Source of the DNA: M50B103 sp041667565
GTDB taxonomy: Bacteria > Fidelibacterota > Fidelibacteria > Fidelibacterales > Fidelibacteraceae
Assembly: GCA_964572745.1 (NCBI GenBank)
Contig: CAZNFT010000006.1
Location: forward strand, 1-61,584
DNA length: 61,584 nucleotides
Direction of reading: 5' to 3'
A model generated the notes under the pieces. It was given only the letters and a program-made list of their open reading frames with translations, searched no databases and was not told where the DNA came from. The position numbers and the translations under genes are program-made. Of the stretch, positions 52,552 to 61,289 are shown piece after piece; positions within the stretch are counted from its first letter, which is position 1, and every line of letters begins with the position of its first letter.

Positions 52552-54063
52552 TTAAGATGTCTTTTCCGTTCTCATAGCCGGGAAGAGCAAAACATCTTTA
52601 ATACTTGTCTGTCCTGTAAATAGCATGATCACGCGATCAAAACCAATACCGACTCCACCTGTGGGAGGCATAGCAGTTTCAATGGCCTGGATAAAATCTT
52701 CATCAAAGGCCTGAGCTTCGTCATCGCCTTCTACTCTTAATCTATCCTGATTTTCCAGACGTTCACGCTGATCGAGAGGATCGTTTAATTCTGAAAAAGC
52801 ATTGCAATATTCGGTTCCGCAAATAAATAATTCAAAACGCTCTACAACTCGTTCATCACCATCACGCTTAAGCTTTGCCAGAGGTGAAATTGCTTTAGGA
52901 TAGTCAATAACAAAAGTAGGCTGAACTAATTTGGGTTCAATAAATTCATCGAATAATTCATCAAGGAACTGACCATAATTCCATTTTGGGTCAAAATCGA
53001 ATTTATTTTTCTTGCACCAGTCTGCAAAGTCTTTTTCAGTGTATTCATTGATGTCTATCTTGAGATAATCTTCAAATAATTCCGCCATGGGTTTACGGGC
53101 AAAAGGTTTTGAAAAATCAATGCTCTCACCGGCAAATTCAACAGTTGTATTTCCGCAGACTTCTGCAATGGTTTTGAAATAATCTTCAACAAAATCCATC
53201 ATATAAAAATAATCGACATAAGCTTCGTAAAATTCTATGATCGTAAATTCAGGATTATGAGAACGATCCATGCCTTCATTCCTGAAATTACGCGAAAACT
53301 CATAGACCTTTTCAAATCCCCCTACAATAAGACGTTTTAAATAAAGTTCATTGGCAATACGCAGGTACATATCCTGATCGAGACTATTGTGATGTGTTAT
53401 AAAGGGACGAGCATTTGCACCACCATAAAGAGTTTGCAAAATAGGTGTTTCCACTTCAAGATAACCGCGAGCTTCAAAAAACTGACGGGTTGCACGAGTG
53501 ATCTTAGCTCGTTTTATAAATGTATCTTTGACTTCGGGGTTTACAATCAGGTCCAGATAACGTTTACGATATCGCAATTCTTTATCGGCAAATGCGTCAT
53601 AGATCACACCATCTTTTTCCTTAACAATGGGTAAAGGGCGGATATTTTTACTCAAAAGATCCAGAGACATTGCTTTAATTGTTGTTTCGCCTGTGCGTGT
53701 TTTCATAACAATACCTTCAACGCCAATGATATCGCCAATATCAAGTAATTTGAACACAGCATAACTATCTTCACCAATATCATTCTTGGATATATAAAGT
53801 TGAATACGTCCTTCGACATCCTGGATATGAGCAAAGCTTGCTTTTCCCATACGGCGGATATTCATTAGACGACCGGCAACAGAAACAGTTTTTTCTTCCA
53901 GCTCATCATAATTATCAAGAACGGTTTTGCTATTATGTGTTACTTTGTAAGAATAGGGATATGGGTTAATACCCATCTCTTTTAATTTTGCGATCTTTTC
54001 CTTGCGTTGGTCAAGGATATTATCCAGTGTTGAGTGTTTTTCTTGTACGTTTTGTTCGGTCAT
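52552..54063 (-). CDS. lysS: Lysyl-tRNA synthetase, class II
   Basis: 503 residues. Anticodon-binding OB domain (VSVAGRLMNIRRMGKASFAH), class II motif 1 (AKITRATRQFFEARGYLEVE), motif 2 (VYEFSRNFRNEGMDRSHNPEF) and motif 3 (TGGVGIGFDRVIMLFTGQ) are all present. It charges tRNA-Lys. It may lead the lol group, but the 144-base gap holds a small degenerate repeat. Confidence 0.97.
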   Translation of the reverse strand: MTEQNVQEKHSTLDNILDQRKEKIAKLKEMGINPYPYSYKVTHNSKTVLDNYDELEEKTVSVAGRLMNIRRMGKASFAHIQDVEGRIQLYISKNDIGEDSYAVFKLLDIGDIIGVEGIVMKTRTGETTIKAMSLDLLSKNIRPLPIVKEKDGVIYDAFADKELRYRKRYLDLIVNPEVKDTFIKRAKITRATRQFFEARGYLEVETPILQTLYGGANARPFITHHNSLDQDMYLRIANELYLKRLIVGGFEKVYEFSRNFRNEGMDRSHNPEFTIIEFYEAYVDYFYMMDFVEDYFKTIAEVCGNTTVEFAGESIDFSKPFARKPMAELFEDYLKIDINEYTEKDFADWCKKNKFDFDPKWNYGQFLDELFDEFIEPKLVQPTFVIDYPKAISPLAKLKRDGDERVVERFELFICGTEYCNAFSELNDPLDQRERLENQDRLRVEGDDEAQAFDEDFIQAIETAMPPTGGVGIGFDRVIMLFTGQTSIKDVLLFPAMRTEKTS

Positions 54064-54216
54064 TTATTCATCCTTTTTATATCTGCGTAAGATAGGTTTT
54101 TTTCAGGCAAAATGAAATAAGATTGAGGGAAAGATTAAAATTAAGGTTGGGAATAAAAGTTATGTATAAAAATATCATGATTTTCGAGGGTGTAAAATAT
54201 TTTGTGTAAATGGTAA

Positions 54217-54858
54217 TCAAAGTTTAAACAATCCTTTCTCCCACACAGCACGTTGCTCATGCCATCCGGTAGCTATATCTACCATATTAAGTGTATAAAC
54301 AAAGCTTCCGGCCACACTTGAGCCACAATGTGCCACTGTATCTGCCTCCATATACCCAGGACGTGTTTCGTCCCACTGATCGGTTAATATGGGAATGTGC
54401 TTTTTTAAGATTGTCCCGGGTTTTGTTGTACATAATCCAAGTTTTTCTGCAGGACGACGATGCGATTTTAACAAGCGATCTATGCTGGCTGCGGAAATTT
54501 TCAGAAGCTTTTCTTTTACATCCGGTGCTAAATATATTCCTTTACTTGTCTCATAAAAGGGAAGCCAATTAGGCAGAGCAGCTTTTAATCTTCTTGAGCA
54601 TGGAAGATTTAATTTCCAATAGATATATTTAAGGGCTTCAAGGATCTGGGGGTCATCATATTGTTTGGGGGCTCCACGCGATGCGGGTAGATGTTTTGTT
54701 TTTTTGGATGTTGCGTTTAAAAGCCGTATTGCATGTTTGAGATGATAATCACACATTTCACATAGCTCGTCAAGTAGCTGACTTTTCCCCTTTTTATCCG
54801 CTTTTTGATAGCGTTTTTTCATCTTTTCTACGACGGCTGTTTTTACTTTTTGTGTCAT
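54217..54858 (-). pseudogene. Truncated integrase-core transposase
   Basis: 213 residues of an N-terminal transposase half. It has a helical DNA-binding start (TQKVKTAVVEKMKKRYQ), RRPAEKLGLCTTKPGTILKK, then GYMEADTVAHCGSSVAG with the first catalytic Asp and TLNMVDIATGWHEQRAVWEKG. It then ends LFKL and stop, before the second Asp and the Glu of the DDE triad. The 3' half is absent from the next 150 bases. It is a decayed insertion-sequence remnant, similar to ISNCY-like elements; family assignment is moderate. Confidence 0.88.
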
Positions 54859-54877
54859 AATTTTTACCTCGGTTTTT

Positions 54878-54945
54878 CGGTAACATTATTTATGAGGCAA
54901 CGTAACATGTCTAAATTAGCTACGGTAACATTATTTATGAGGCAA
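54878..54945. repeat. Pair of 23-bp direct repeats at the IS remnant end
   Basis: CGGTAACATTATTTATGAGG begins both copies, at 54878 and 54923 (period 45), each ending GGCAA. They lie just outside the 5' end of the transposase remnant and are likely its terminal or sub-terminal repeats. Their position directly upstream of the OPT gene means the remnant may supply or disturb its promoter. Confidence 0.7.
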
Positions 54946-55041
54946 TGCGCAGGTCAGCGAGCAAGCTTTTTGCCTTTTTCCTTTTATGTTTTCTTACTAT
55001 ATTACACCTTAAAAAATAAACGAACTATGAAGGGAAATCTT

Positions 55042-56931
55042 ATGAAAAAAAAGAAAGGCTTAGTTGAAATAACCATTAAATCGGTAATTCTGGGTATTTT
55101 ACTCTCAGTTATTTTAGCTGCCGCCAATGCCTACTTGGGCTTATTCGCAGGTATGACGGTATCAGCTTCCATTCCAGCCGCAGTTATTTCGATGGGTGTT
55201 TTACGCCTTTTTAAAAAATCCAGTATTCTGGAAAACAATATTGTTCAAACAGCGGCATCGGCCGGTGAATCTTTGGCAGCCGGTGTGATCTTTACCATTC
55301 CTGCTTTAGTGCTAATGGGTTATTGGACAGACTTTGATTACATCGCCATTGCCGAGATGGCAGCCGTGGGTGGAATTATTGGTGTGATGTTCACTATTCC
55401 TCTGCGTCGTGCATTAATCATTGAAGCAAAGCTCACCTATCCGGAAGGCGTTGCCACGGCTGAAGTTTTAAAAGCCGGAGATGAAGCAAAAGGTAGCAAA
55501 GAAGGCGGAAAACATCTGATGATGATCTTAAAAACGGCGCTTGTGGGCGGAGTTTTTAAACTGATGCAGCAGGGTTTTTCTATGTGGAACCAATCTGCAG
55601 AAACTGCATTTGGTTTTAAAAATGCTCGCGGTGGAAAAACAATTTTTGGTTTTGGTGGCGATCTTTCGCCTGCACTCTTAGGTGTGGGTTATATTATCGG
55701 ACTGAATATCTCCGTGCTGATGATAGCCGGCGGTCTTTTGGCCTGGATAGTTGTTCTGCCAATTTATTCAAGCTTCAGCGGATTTGCAGGACCTATCACT
55801 ATGGATGCGGCTTCGGCGATCTGGTCATCACAAATTCGTTATCTCGGTGTGGGCGCTATGGTCGTAGGCGGTTTATGGTCTATTGTAAAACTCATGCGTC
55901 CCCTCATCAATGGAATTAAAGCCAGCCTAAAAGCTCATACAGATAGTAACAATGGTGTTGAAATGGCAAGAACTGAACGCGATATTTCTATTAAATGGGT
56001 GATCATTATCGTTGCTCTTTCAGCAATTCCATTATTCTTGCTATATCTTGACGTTTTAAAAAATGTGCCTGTTACACTTATTATGACCGCCGTTATGCTG
56101 GTTTTTGGATTTTTATTCTCAGCTGTTGCCGGTTATATGGGTGGATTGGTAGGATCATCGAACAACCCCATTTCGGGTGTGACTATTGCAACTATTCTAT
56201 TTTCATCACTCTTGCTTCTTTTGCTTTTAGGTAAAGGAAGTCCCGAAGGTGCAGCCGGTGCAATTATTATTGGTGCGGTTGTTTGTTGTGCCGCCTCAAT
56301 TGCCGGTGATAATATGCAAGACTTAAAAGCCGGACATCTTTTAGGTGCCACACCATGGAAACAGCAGATCATGCAGATCGTCGGAACCCTTGCCGCTGCT
56401 TTAACACTTGGCATTACACTTGATATTTTACATTCGGCCTATGTGATCGGTTCAGAGACGCTTCCTGCTCCGCAGGCGACACTCATGATGTCGGTCGCTG
56501 AGGGCGTTTTCAAAGGGAATCTTCCCTGGGGAATGGTAGCTATAGGTGCAGCATTGGCTGTAGTAATTATTATTGGTGATATTATTTTAGAAAAACGCGC
56601 TTCATCTTTCCGTATGCCTGTTCTGGCTGTTGCGGTTGGACTTTACCTGCCTATTTCTTTGTCGGTCCCTGTCTTTATTGGTGGACTTATTTCCTATTTC
56701 ACAAAAGAACGTGTTAAAAATGAGAGCAAAAAAGGACTTCTATTCGCATCCGGACTTATTACGGGCGAAGCCCTTATGGGAATACTTGTTGCTATACCTA
56801 TCTTTGCCACCGCCAACAAAAACTGGTGGCCACATATTGGCGGATTTAAGTGCTTGGGAATTGTGCTTTTTGCTTTAATTGCCTTTTGGCTGTATAGAGA
56901 AGCAAAGAAGAAAGACGTATCGACAGAATGA
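55042..56931 (+). CDS. OPT-family oligopeptide transporter
   Basis: About 629 residues with about 14-16 helices. ITIKSVILGILLSVILAAANAYLG (the first helix) and LGLFAGMTVSASIPAAVISM match the OPT start, NNIVQTAASAGESLAAGVIF is the conserved NxxQ block, YPEGVATAEVLKAGD the following loop, and VGSSNNPISGVTIATILF is the second hallmark. Members import oligopeptides or siderophore-type metal complexes. I use the ATG at 55042 after AAGGGAAATCTT; the frame is open further upstream into the IS remnant but carries no coding signal there. Confidence 0.92.
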   Translation: MKKKKGLVEITIKSVILGILLSVILAAANAYLGLFAGMTVSASIPAAVISMGVLRLFKKSSILENNIVQTAASAGESLAAGVIFTIPALVLMGYWTDFDYIAIAEMAAVGGIIGVMFTIPLRRALIIEAKLTYPEGVATAEVLKAGDEAKGSKEGGKHLMMILKTALVGGVFKLMQQGFSMWNQSAETAFGFKNARGGKTIFGFGGDLSPALLGVGYIIGLNISVLMIAGGLLAWIVVLPIYSSFSGFAGPITMDAASAIWSSQIRYLGVGAMVVGGLWSIVKLMRPLINGIKASLKAHTDSNNGVEMARTERDISIKWVIIIVALSAIPLFLLYLDVLKNVPVTLIMTAVMLVFGFLFSAVAGYMGGLVGSSNNPISGVTIATILFSSLLLLLLLGKGSPEGAAGAIIIGAVVCCAASIAGDNMQDLKAGHLLGATPWKQQIMQIVGTLAAALTLGITLDILHSAYVIGSETLPAPQATLMMSVAEGVFKGNLPWGMVAIGAALAVVIIIGDIILEKRASSFRMPVLAVAVGLYLPISLSVPVFIGGLISYFTKERVKNESKKGLLFASGLITGEALMGILVAIPIFATANKNWWPHIGGFKCLGIVLFALIAFWLYREAKKKDVSTE

Positions 56932-56937
56932 CGGGAT

Positions 56938-57440
56938 AATATTTTGACAAGATAACAGGATTGACCTGATTGCTTTTCTGACAGGATCACAGGATAAAAC
57001 CTTTGACAGGATTACGGGATTTACCTGATTGCTTTTCTGACAGGATCACAGGATAAAACCTTTGACAGGATTACGGGNNNNNNNNNNNNNNNNNNNNNNN
57101 NNNNNNNNNNNNNNNNNNNNNNNNNNNNNNNNNNNNNNNNNNNNNNNNNNNNNNNNNNNNNNNNNNNNNNNNNNNNNATTTACCTGATTGCTTTTCTGAC
57201 AGGATCACAGGATAAAACCTTAGACAAAATAACAGGATTTTCCTGATTGCCTTTTTGACAGGATGACCCTCCTTCGCCAAGGCTTCGAAGGGCACGGCAG
57301 GATACACTGGATTGTGTTCTTGACGGGATTACGGGATTTACCTGATTGCCTTTTTGACAGAATGACCCTCCTTCGCCACCAACTTCGCCAAGGCTTTGTC
57401 GCTCAGGAAGGCTTCGGAAGGGCACGGCAGGATTACAGGA
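56938..57440. repeat. 59-bp tandem repeat array with scaffold gap
   Basis: Units such as GACAGGATCACAGGATAAAA followed by GACAGGATTACGGGATTTA and CCTGATTGCTTTTCT; starts at 56980 and 57039 give a period of 59. A gap of 100 N (57078-57177) hides the middle. The tail has ATGACCCTCCTTCGCCAAGG and GGGCACGGCAGGAT twice (57256-57310 and 57355-57430). The region up to yicC has no gene. Confidence 0.88.
57078..57177. other. Scaffold gap of 100 N
   Basis: Placeholder gap in the 59-bp tandem array; real length unknown. Confidence 0.95.
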
Positions 57441-57687
57441 TAATCTGAAGTCGAAAACGCGCCCTAGCTCGGTAGAGCAAAGATATGTTAGAAGTGGAGA
57501 GAGTTTGGCTCAAACCTTTTAATGGCACTAAAGTGCTCAGTTCGGACAAAAATTGTTTTTATAGTTTGTCTTTACCTTTTGCATTTATACCTTCGTGTGA
57601 GTCTATGCGGCCGCCAGAAATACATGGATTTTAGCTTGTATTTAGAATAGATTATTGTATCTTATGTTGCCAAAAAATGGAGCGTTT

Positions 57688-58563
57688 ATGCTGACAAGTA
57701 TGACAGGATTTGGGAAAGCAGAAGGAAGCATTCAGAACATGGATGTAGCTATCGAGATGAAATCGGTAAATAGTCGTTATCTTGAGACTTTTGTTTCTGT
57801 CCCTAAACATCTGACTTTCTTGGAGGATATACTCAAAAAACATATCCGTAAGCATATAAAACGCGGTAATGTTCATTGCTATGTTAATGTCAATTCAGCT
57901 ACAAGCACTCTGGCATCTTATAAACTGAATAAAGATCTTTTGAAAAGCTTTATGCTTTCTTGGCAAGAAATAAAAAAAGAGACCGGTATTAATACGGCTT
58001 TTTCCATGCAAGATATTTTGAGTCAGCCCGACATTATGACCTTAGAAGAGACCTCTCTTGATCGCGATAAAGTTGAAAAAGAGATATTACTACTTCTGGA
58101 TTCCGCTATTACTGAGCTTATAGAAATGGAAAGAAAAGAAGGCGATTATATTAGCGATATTTTCAGAGATCGCATGATCACCATGAATGAGCAACTTGAC
58201 AGAATAGTTGAATTGCAAAAAGTTAATATACCCCTACACATTGAGACTTTAAGATCTCGCATAGCTGCAATGATGCAGGAAGAACCCGATGAGCTGCAAC
58301 TTCAACAAGAAATTGTGCAACTGGCCGACAAATTAGATATCAGTGAAGAAATAGATCGTTTTAAATCTCATATTATCCAATTCGAAAGCTATTTAGAAAA
58401 CAATGAAAATGTTGGTAAGCGTTTGAATTTCTTGTTACAGGAAATGAACCGTGAAATAACCACCATGGGAAATAAAGCTAATAATTCCGGTATTTCACAG
58501 TTAGTGGTTGAAGTTAAAAACGCACTTGAAACAGTTAGAGAACAGGTACAAAACATACAATGA
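57688..58563 (+). CDS. YicC-family endoribonuclease-like protein
   Basis: About 291 residues. The start LTSMTGFGKAEGSIQNMDVA, then EMKSVNSRYLETFVSVPKHL, and the end NFLLQEMNREITTMGNKANN with VEVKNALETVREQVQNIQ are family hallmarks. YicC proteins are reported to have RNase activity toward small RNAs. The ATG at 57688 follows GGAG; the stop overlaps gmk as ATGA. It starts the yicC-gmk-rpoZ-coaBC-udg group. Confidence 0.95.
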   Translation: MLTSMTGFGKAEGSIQNMDVAIEMKSVNSRYLETFVSVPKHLTFLEDILKKHIRKHIKRGNVHCYVNVNSATSTLASYKLNKDLLKSFMLSWQEIKKETGINTAFSMQDILSQPDIMTLEETSLDRDKVEKEILLLLDSAITELIEMERKEGDYISDIFRDRMITMNEQLDRIVELQKVNIPLHIETLRSRIAAMMQEEPDELQLQQEIVQLADKLDISEEIDRFKSHIIQFESYLENNENVGKRLNFLLQEMNREITTMGNKANNSGISQLVVEVKNALETVREQVQNIQ

Positions 58564-59132
58564 AGCAGGGTTTACTTATTGTTTTTGTCTCCTTTAGCGG
58601 AGGTGGAAAGTCGACCATTATTAAAGCTTTAAAAGAAAAGCATCCCGATTGGGTGTTCTCAGTTTCTTGCACAACTAGAAAACCTCGTGAGGGTGAAATT
58701 GACGGGCAACATTATTATTTTATCGAAAAAGAAGAATTTCTTGCAAAAATAGAGGAAAATGCTTTTCTTGAATACGAGCATGTTCACTACGATCTTTATG
58801 GCACTCCACGTGAACCGTTGGAAAAAGCACTCAATGCCGGCAAGGTTTACATTCTTGATATAGATGTAAAAGGAGCTTTGAATATCTTGCGGGAATATCC
58901 TGAAAATCAACTTTCGTTTTTTATAGATGTCCCTGATATGGCTACTTTGATAGATAGATTACGTAAACGCGGAAGTGAATCAGAAGAAGCGATCGCGACC
59001 CGTTTATCGCGCATTCCGGAAGAGCGGAAAGAAAAAGAAAAGTTTGACCATGTCATTATTAATGATATATTAAAAGATGCGGTCTCGAATGTAGAGACCC
59101 TCATTATGAATAAACTGGAGGCAGTCCAATGA
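58560..59132 (+). CDS. gmk: Guanylate kinase
   Basis: Converts GMP to GDP. 190 residues. VSFSGGGKSTIIKAL is the P-loop; its first Gly (GxxxxGK) is Ser here. SVSCTTRKPREGEIDGQHYYF, FLEYEHVHYDLYGTP and VYILDIDVKGALNI are the GMP-binding and core blocks; SEEAIATRLSRIPEE is the lid. The stop overlaps rpoZ by four bases. Confidence 0.95.
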   Translation: MKQGLLIVFVSFSGGGKSTIIKALKEKHPDWVFSVSCTTRKPREGEIDGQHYYFIEKEEFLAKIEENAFLEYEHVHYDLYGTPREPLEKALNAGKVYILDIDVKGALNILREYPENQLSFFIDVPDMATLIDRLRKRGSESEEAIATRLSRIPEERKEKEKFDHVIINDILKDAVSNVETLIMNKLEAVQ

Positions 59133-59413
59133 AAAAAGATTTCCGTTTTAAGGGCAAGCGCCCAGACGATATTTTTGAAGCGATCACTGTGATGGCGCTA
59201 CGCGCACGTCAGATCAATCAAAGACGGAACGAAGAATACCCTATTCAAACTATGGTTGACATTGAAAGCAAAGAATTCGTTGAAAGCGATGTTGACTTTG
59301 ATTCTTTTGAAAAACCTACATCACTCGCCATGGAAGAATACGAAAAAGGCGAGATCAAGTTTGAATATGTAGAAGAAAAACCAGTAGAAGACGAACTAGA
59401 AATAGAAGAATAA
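59129..59413 (+). CDS. rpoZ: RNA polymerase omega subunit
   Basis: 94 residues. The N-terminal half has the omega pattern: RPDDIFEAITVMALRARQIN; the C-terminal half is very acidic (EYVEEKPVEDELEIEE). The order gmk-rpoZ-coaBC is widely conserved, which supports the call despite the weak sequence signal. Confidence 0.85.
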   Translation: MKKDFRFKGKRPDDIFEAITVMALRARQINQRRNEEYPIQTMVDIESKEFVESDVDFDSFEKPTSLAMEEYEKGEIKFEYVEEKPVEDELEIEE

Positions 59414-59415
59414 TT

Positions 59416-60636
59416 ATGTCTGCTCTACGCGGAAAATCTATTGTCCTGGGTTTAAGCGGCGGAATTGCTATTTATAAAGTAGCAGGATTATTGCGACGCC
59501 TTAGCCGCGATCTTGAATGCAATGTTCAGGTGGTCATGACAAATGCCGCAGAGAAATTCATGTCGCCTCTTATCTTTGAAACATTCTCAGGCAAAGAGGT
59601 GATCTGTGATATGTTTAACGCTGAAAGCACTATTGTTGGTACACGGCATATAGATCTTATCCAGGAAGCTGACCTTGTAGCTCTTATTCCTGCTACAGCA
59701 AATATTATTGGAAAAATAGCAAGTGGAATTGCTGACGACGCGTTAAGCACCATGCTTTTGGTCGCTCAGCCCGAAAAAACCCTTATTGCTCCGGCTATGA
59801 ACAAACATATGTACCTCAACCCCACATTTCAAAAAAATCTTAAGTATTTAAAAAATCTTCATTACCATATTATTGAGCCCGACTCCGGCGAACTGGCAAC
59901 TCAGCTGGAAGGTAGTGGCATTGGAAGATTACCCGATGAAAAGGTCCTCCTCCACTTTCTTGAAAAAGCTATTTTATCTCAAAAAAAAACTCCCCTCCTG
60001 AATAAACGCGTTCTTATTACCGGCGGTCCTACCCGTGAAGCCATTGATGATATCCGTTTTATTTCCAATCCATCCACTGGAAAAATGGGAATAGCACTTG
60101 CCGAAAGTGCCGCAAAAGCCGGTGCCATTGTCACGTATATTTCAGGTCCCACTTTTCTGCCTGATCCCATAGCTTGCACAACAACTATTATTCAGACTGC
60201 TGAAGAAATGAAAACCGAGGTCCTGAAACATTTCGATGATCAGGATATTGTTGTGATGAGCTCTGCAGTAGAAGATATCAGGCCGATCAAAACTCAGGGC
60301 GGAAAGATAAAAAAACAGAATATCCCGGATAGTTTAAAACTTGAAAGAACACCTGACATACTTTTTGAGCTGGGACAGAAAAAAACTAAACAGCTGCTTG
60401 TGGGTTTTTCTGTAGAAGTGGAAAAAGGCGAGGAAAACTCCAAAGAAAAGATCAGAAAAAAAAATCTGGACTGGATAGTTCATAATAATCCAAAAAACAC
60501 AGATACAAGCTTTGCGTCAGACAATAATCAGGTTGTGATCATCTCTAAAAATAATGATATCTTTACATTGCCAAAACTCAGTAAAGCAGATACTGCGGAT
60601 GAGATATGGCGCTGCATTACAAAAACGGATAAATAG
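59416..60636 (+). CDS. coaBC: Bifunctional phosphopantothenoylcysteine decarboxylase / ligase
   Basis: Two coenzyme A steps in one protein of 406 residues. CoaC: VLGLSGGIAIYKVAGLLRRL, TRHIDLIQEADLVALIPATAN with the active His, and APAMNKHMYLNP. CoaB (from about 195): RVLITGGPTREAIDDIRFISN, PSTGKMGIALAESAAKAGA, VVMSSAVEDIRP and NPKNTDTSFASDNNQVVII. Three bases separate it from rpoZ and from udg. Confidence 0.96.
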   Translation: MSALRGKSIVLGLSGGIAIYKVAGLLRRLSRDLECNVQVVMTNAAEKFMSPLIFETFSGKEVICDMFNAESTIVGTRHIDLIQEADLVALIPATANIIGKIASGIADDALSTMLLVAQPEKTLIAPAMNKHMYLNPTFQKNLKYLKNLHYHIIEPDSGELATQLEGSGIGRLPDEKVLLHFLEKAILSQKKTPLLNKRVLITGGPTREAIDDIRFISNPSTGKMGIALAESAAKAGAIVTYISGPTFLPDPIACTTTIIQTAEEMKTEVLKHFDDQDIVVMSSAVEDIRPIKTQGGKIKKQNIPDSLKLERTPDILFELGQKKTKQLLVGFSVEVEKGEENSKEKIRKKNLDWIVHNNPKNTDTSFASDNNQVVIISKNNDIFTLPKLSKADTADEIWRCITKTDK

Positions 60637-60638
60637 TT

Positions 60639-61259
60639 ATGAAAGAAAAGCTCCCTTTTCTCGAGTATGTACGCGATGTGTACGGCGACGAGGTTCTCTC
60701 ATCACCAAAAAATCATCCTTTAGAAGACTATTTTTATGAGATCTGCGACTGCCAGAAATGCGAACTGGGAAAAACCCGCCAGCACTTTGTATTTGGCGCA
60801 GGAAATCCCGATGCTAATATTATGTTCGTAGGAGAAGCACCCGGAGAACAAGAAGACAAATTAGGACTTCCTTTTGTTGGACGCTCGGGGAAACTATTCG
60901 ACAAAGTTTTGGAGGAGATTGGTCTTACTCGAAAAGATATATTCATTGCAAATGTGCTTAAATGTCGTCCTCCCAAGAATCGCGATCCTCTGCCCGAAGA
61001 AATTGAACTCTGTGAAAACTACCTGCATAAACAAATTGAGATTATTAAACCTCAGGTCATTGTAGCTTTAGGGCGCGTAGCAGCCAATACACTTTTACGC
61101 GCAAAAAACGCCCTCAAAGATATGCGCGGTATTACCTATATTTACCACAATACAAACTTACGCGTAACATATCATCCTGCAGCTATACTACGAAATATGA
61201 GCATGTACAATCTATTGAGAGATGATATGCAGGAATTTGTACAGAAATACGGAAAATAA
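60639..61259 (+). CDS. Uracil-DNA glycosylase, family 4
   Basis: Base-excision repair enzyme of 206 residues that removes uracil. The iron-sulfur ligands are CQKCELGKTR and a second pair around NVLKCRPPKNRDPLPEEIELC. FVGEAPGEQEDKLGLPFVGR is the uracil-binding pocket and VTYHPAAILRN the motif with the catalytic-type His. It ends the plus-strand group. Confidence 0.95.
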   Translation: MKEKLPFLEYVRDVYGDEVLSSPKNHPLEDYFYEICDCQKCELGKTRQHFVFGAGNPDANIMFVGEAPGEQEDKLGLPFVGRSGKLFDKVLEEIGLTRKDIFIANVLKCRPPKNRDPLPEEIELCENYLHKQIEIIKPQVIVALGRVAANTLLRAKNALKDMRGITYIYHNTNLRVTYHPAAILRNMSMYNLLRDDMQEFVQKYGK

Positions 61260-61289
61260 AAAAACAAGACTCAAACTTTAATAAGCAAT

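Noticed and set aside
54805..55041. N-terminal extension of the OPT transporter
   Set aside because: The extension runs through the IS remnant ends and lacks a ribosome site; the family start is at 55042.
57071..57448. Open frames in the 59-bp array near 57071-57448
   Set aside because: Repeat-derived, overlap each other on both strands and include the N gap.
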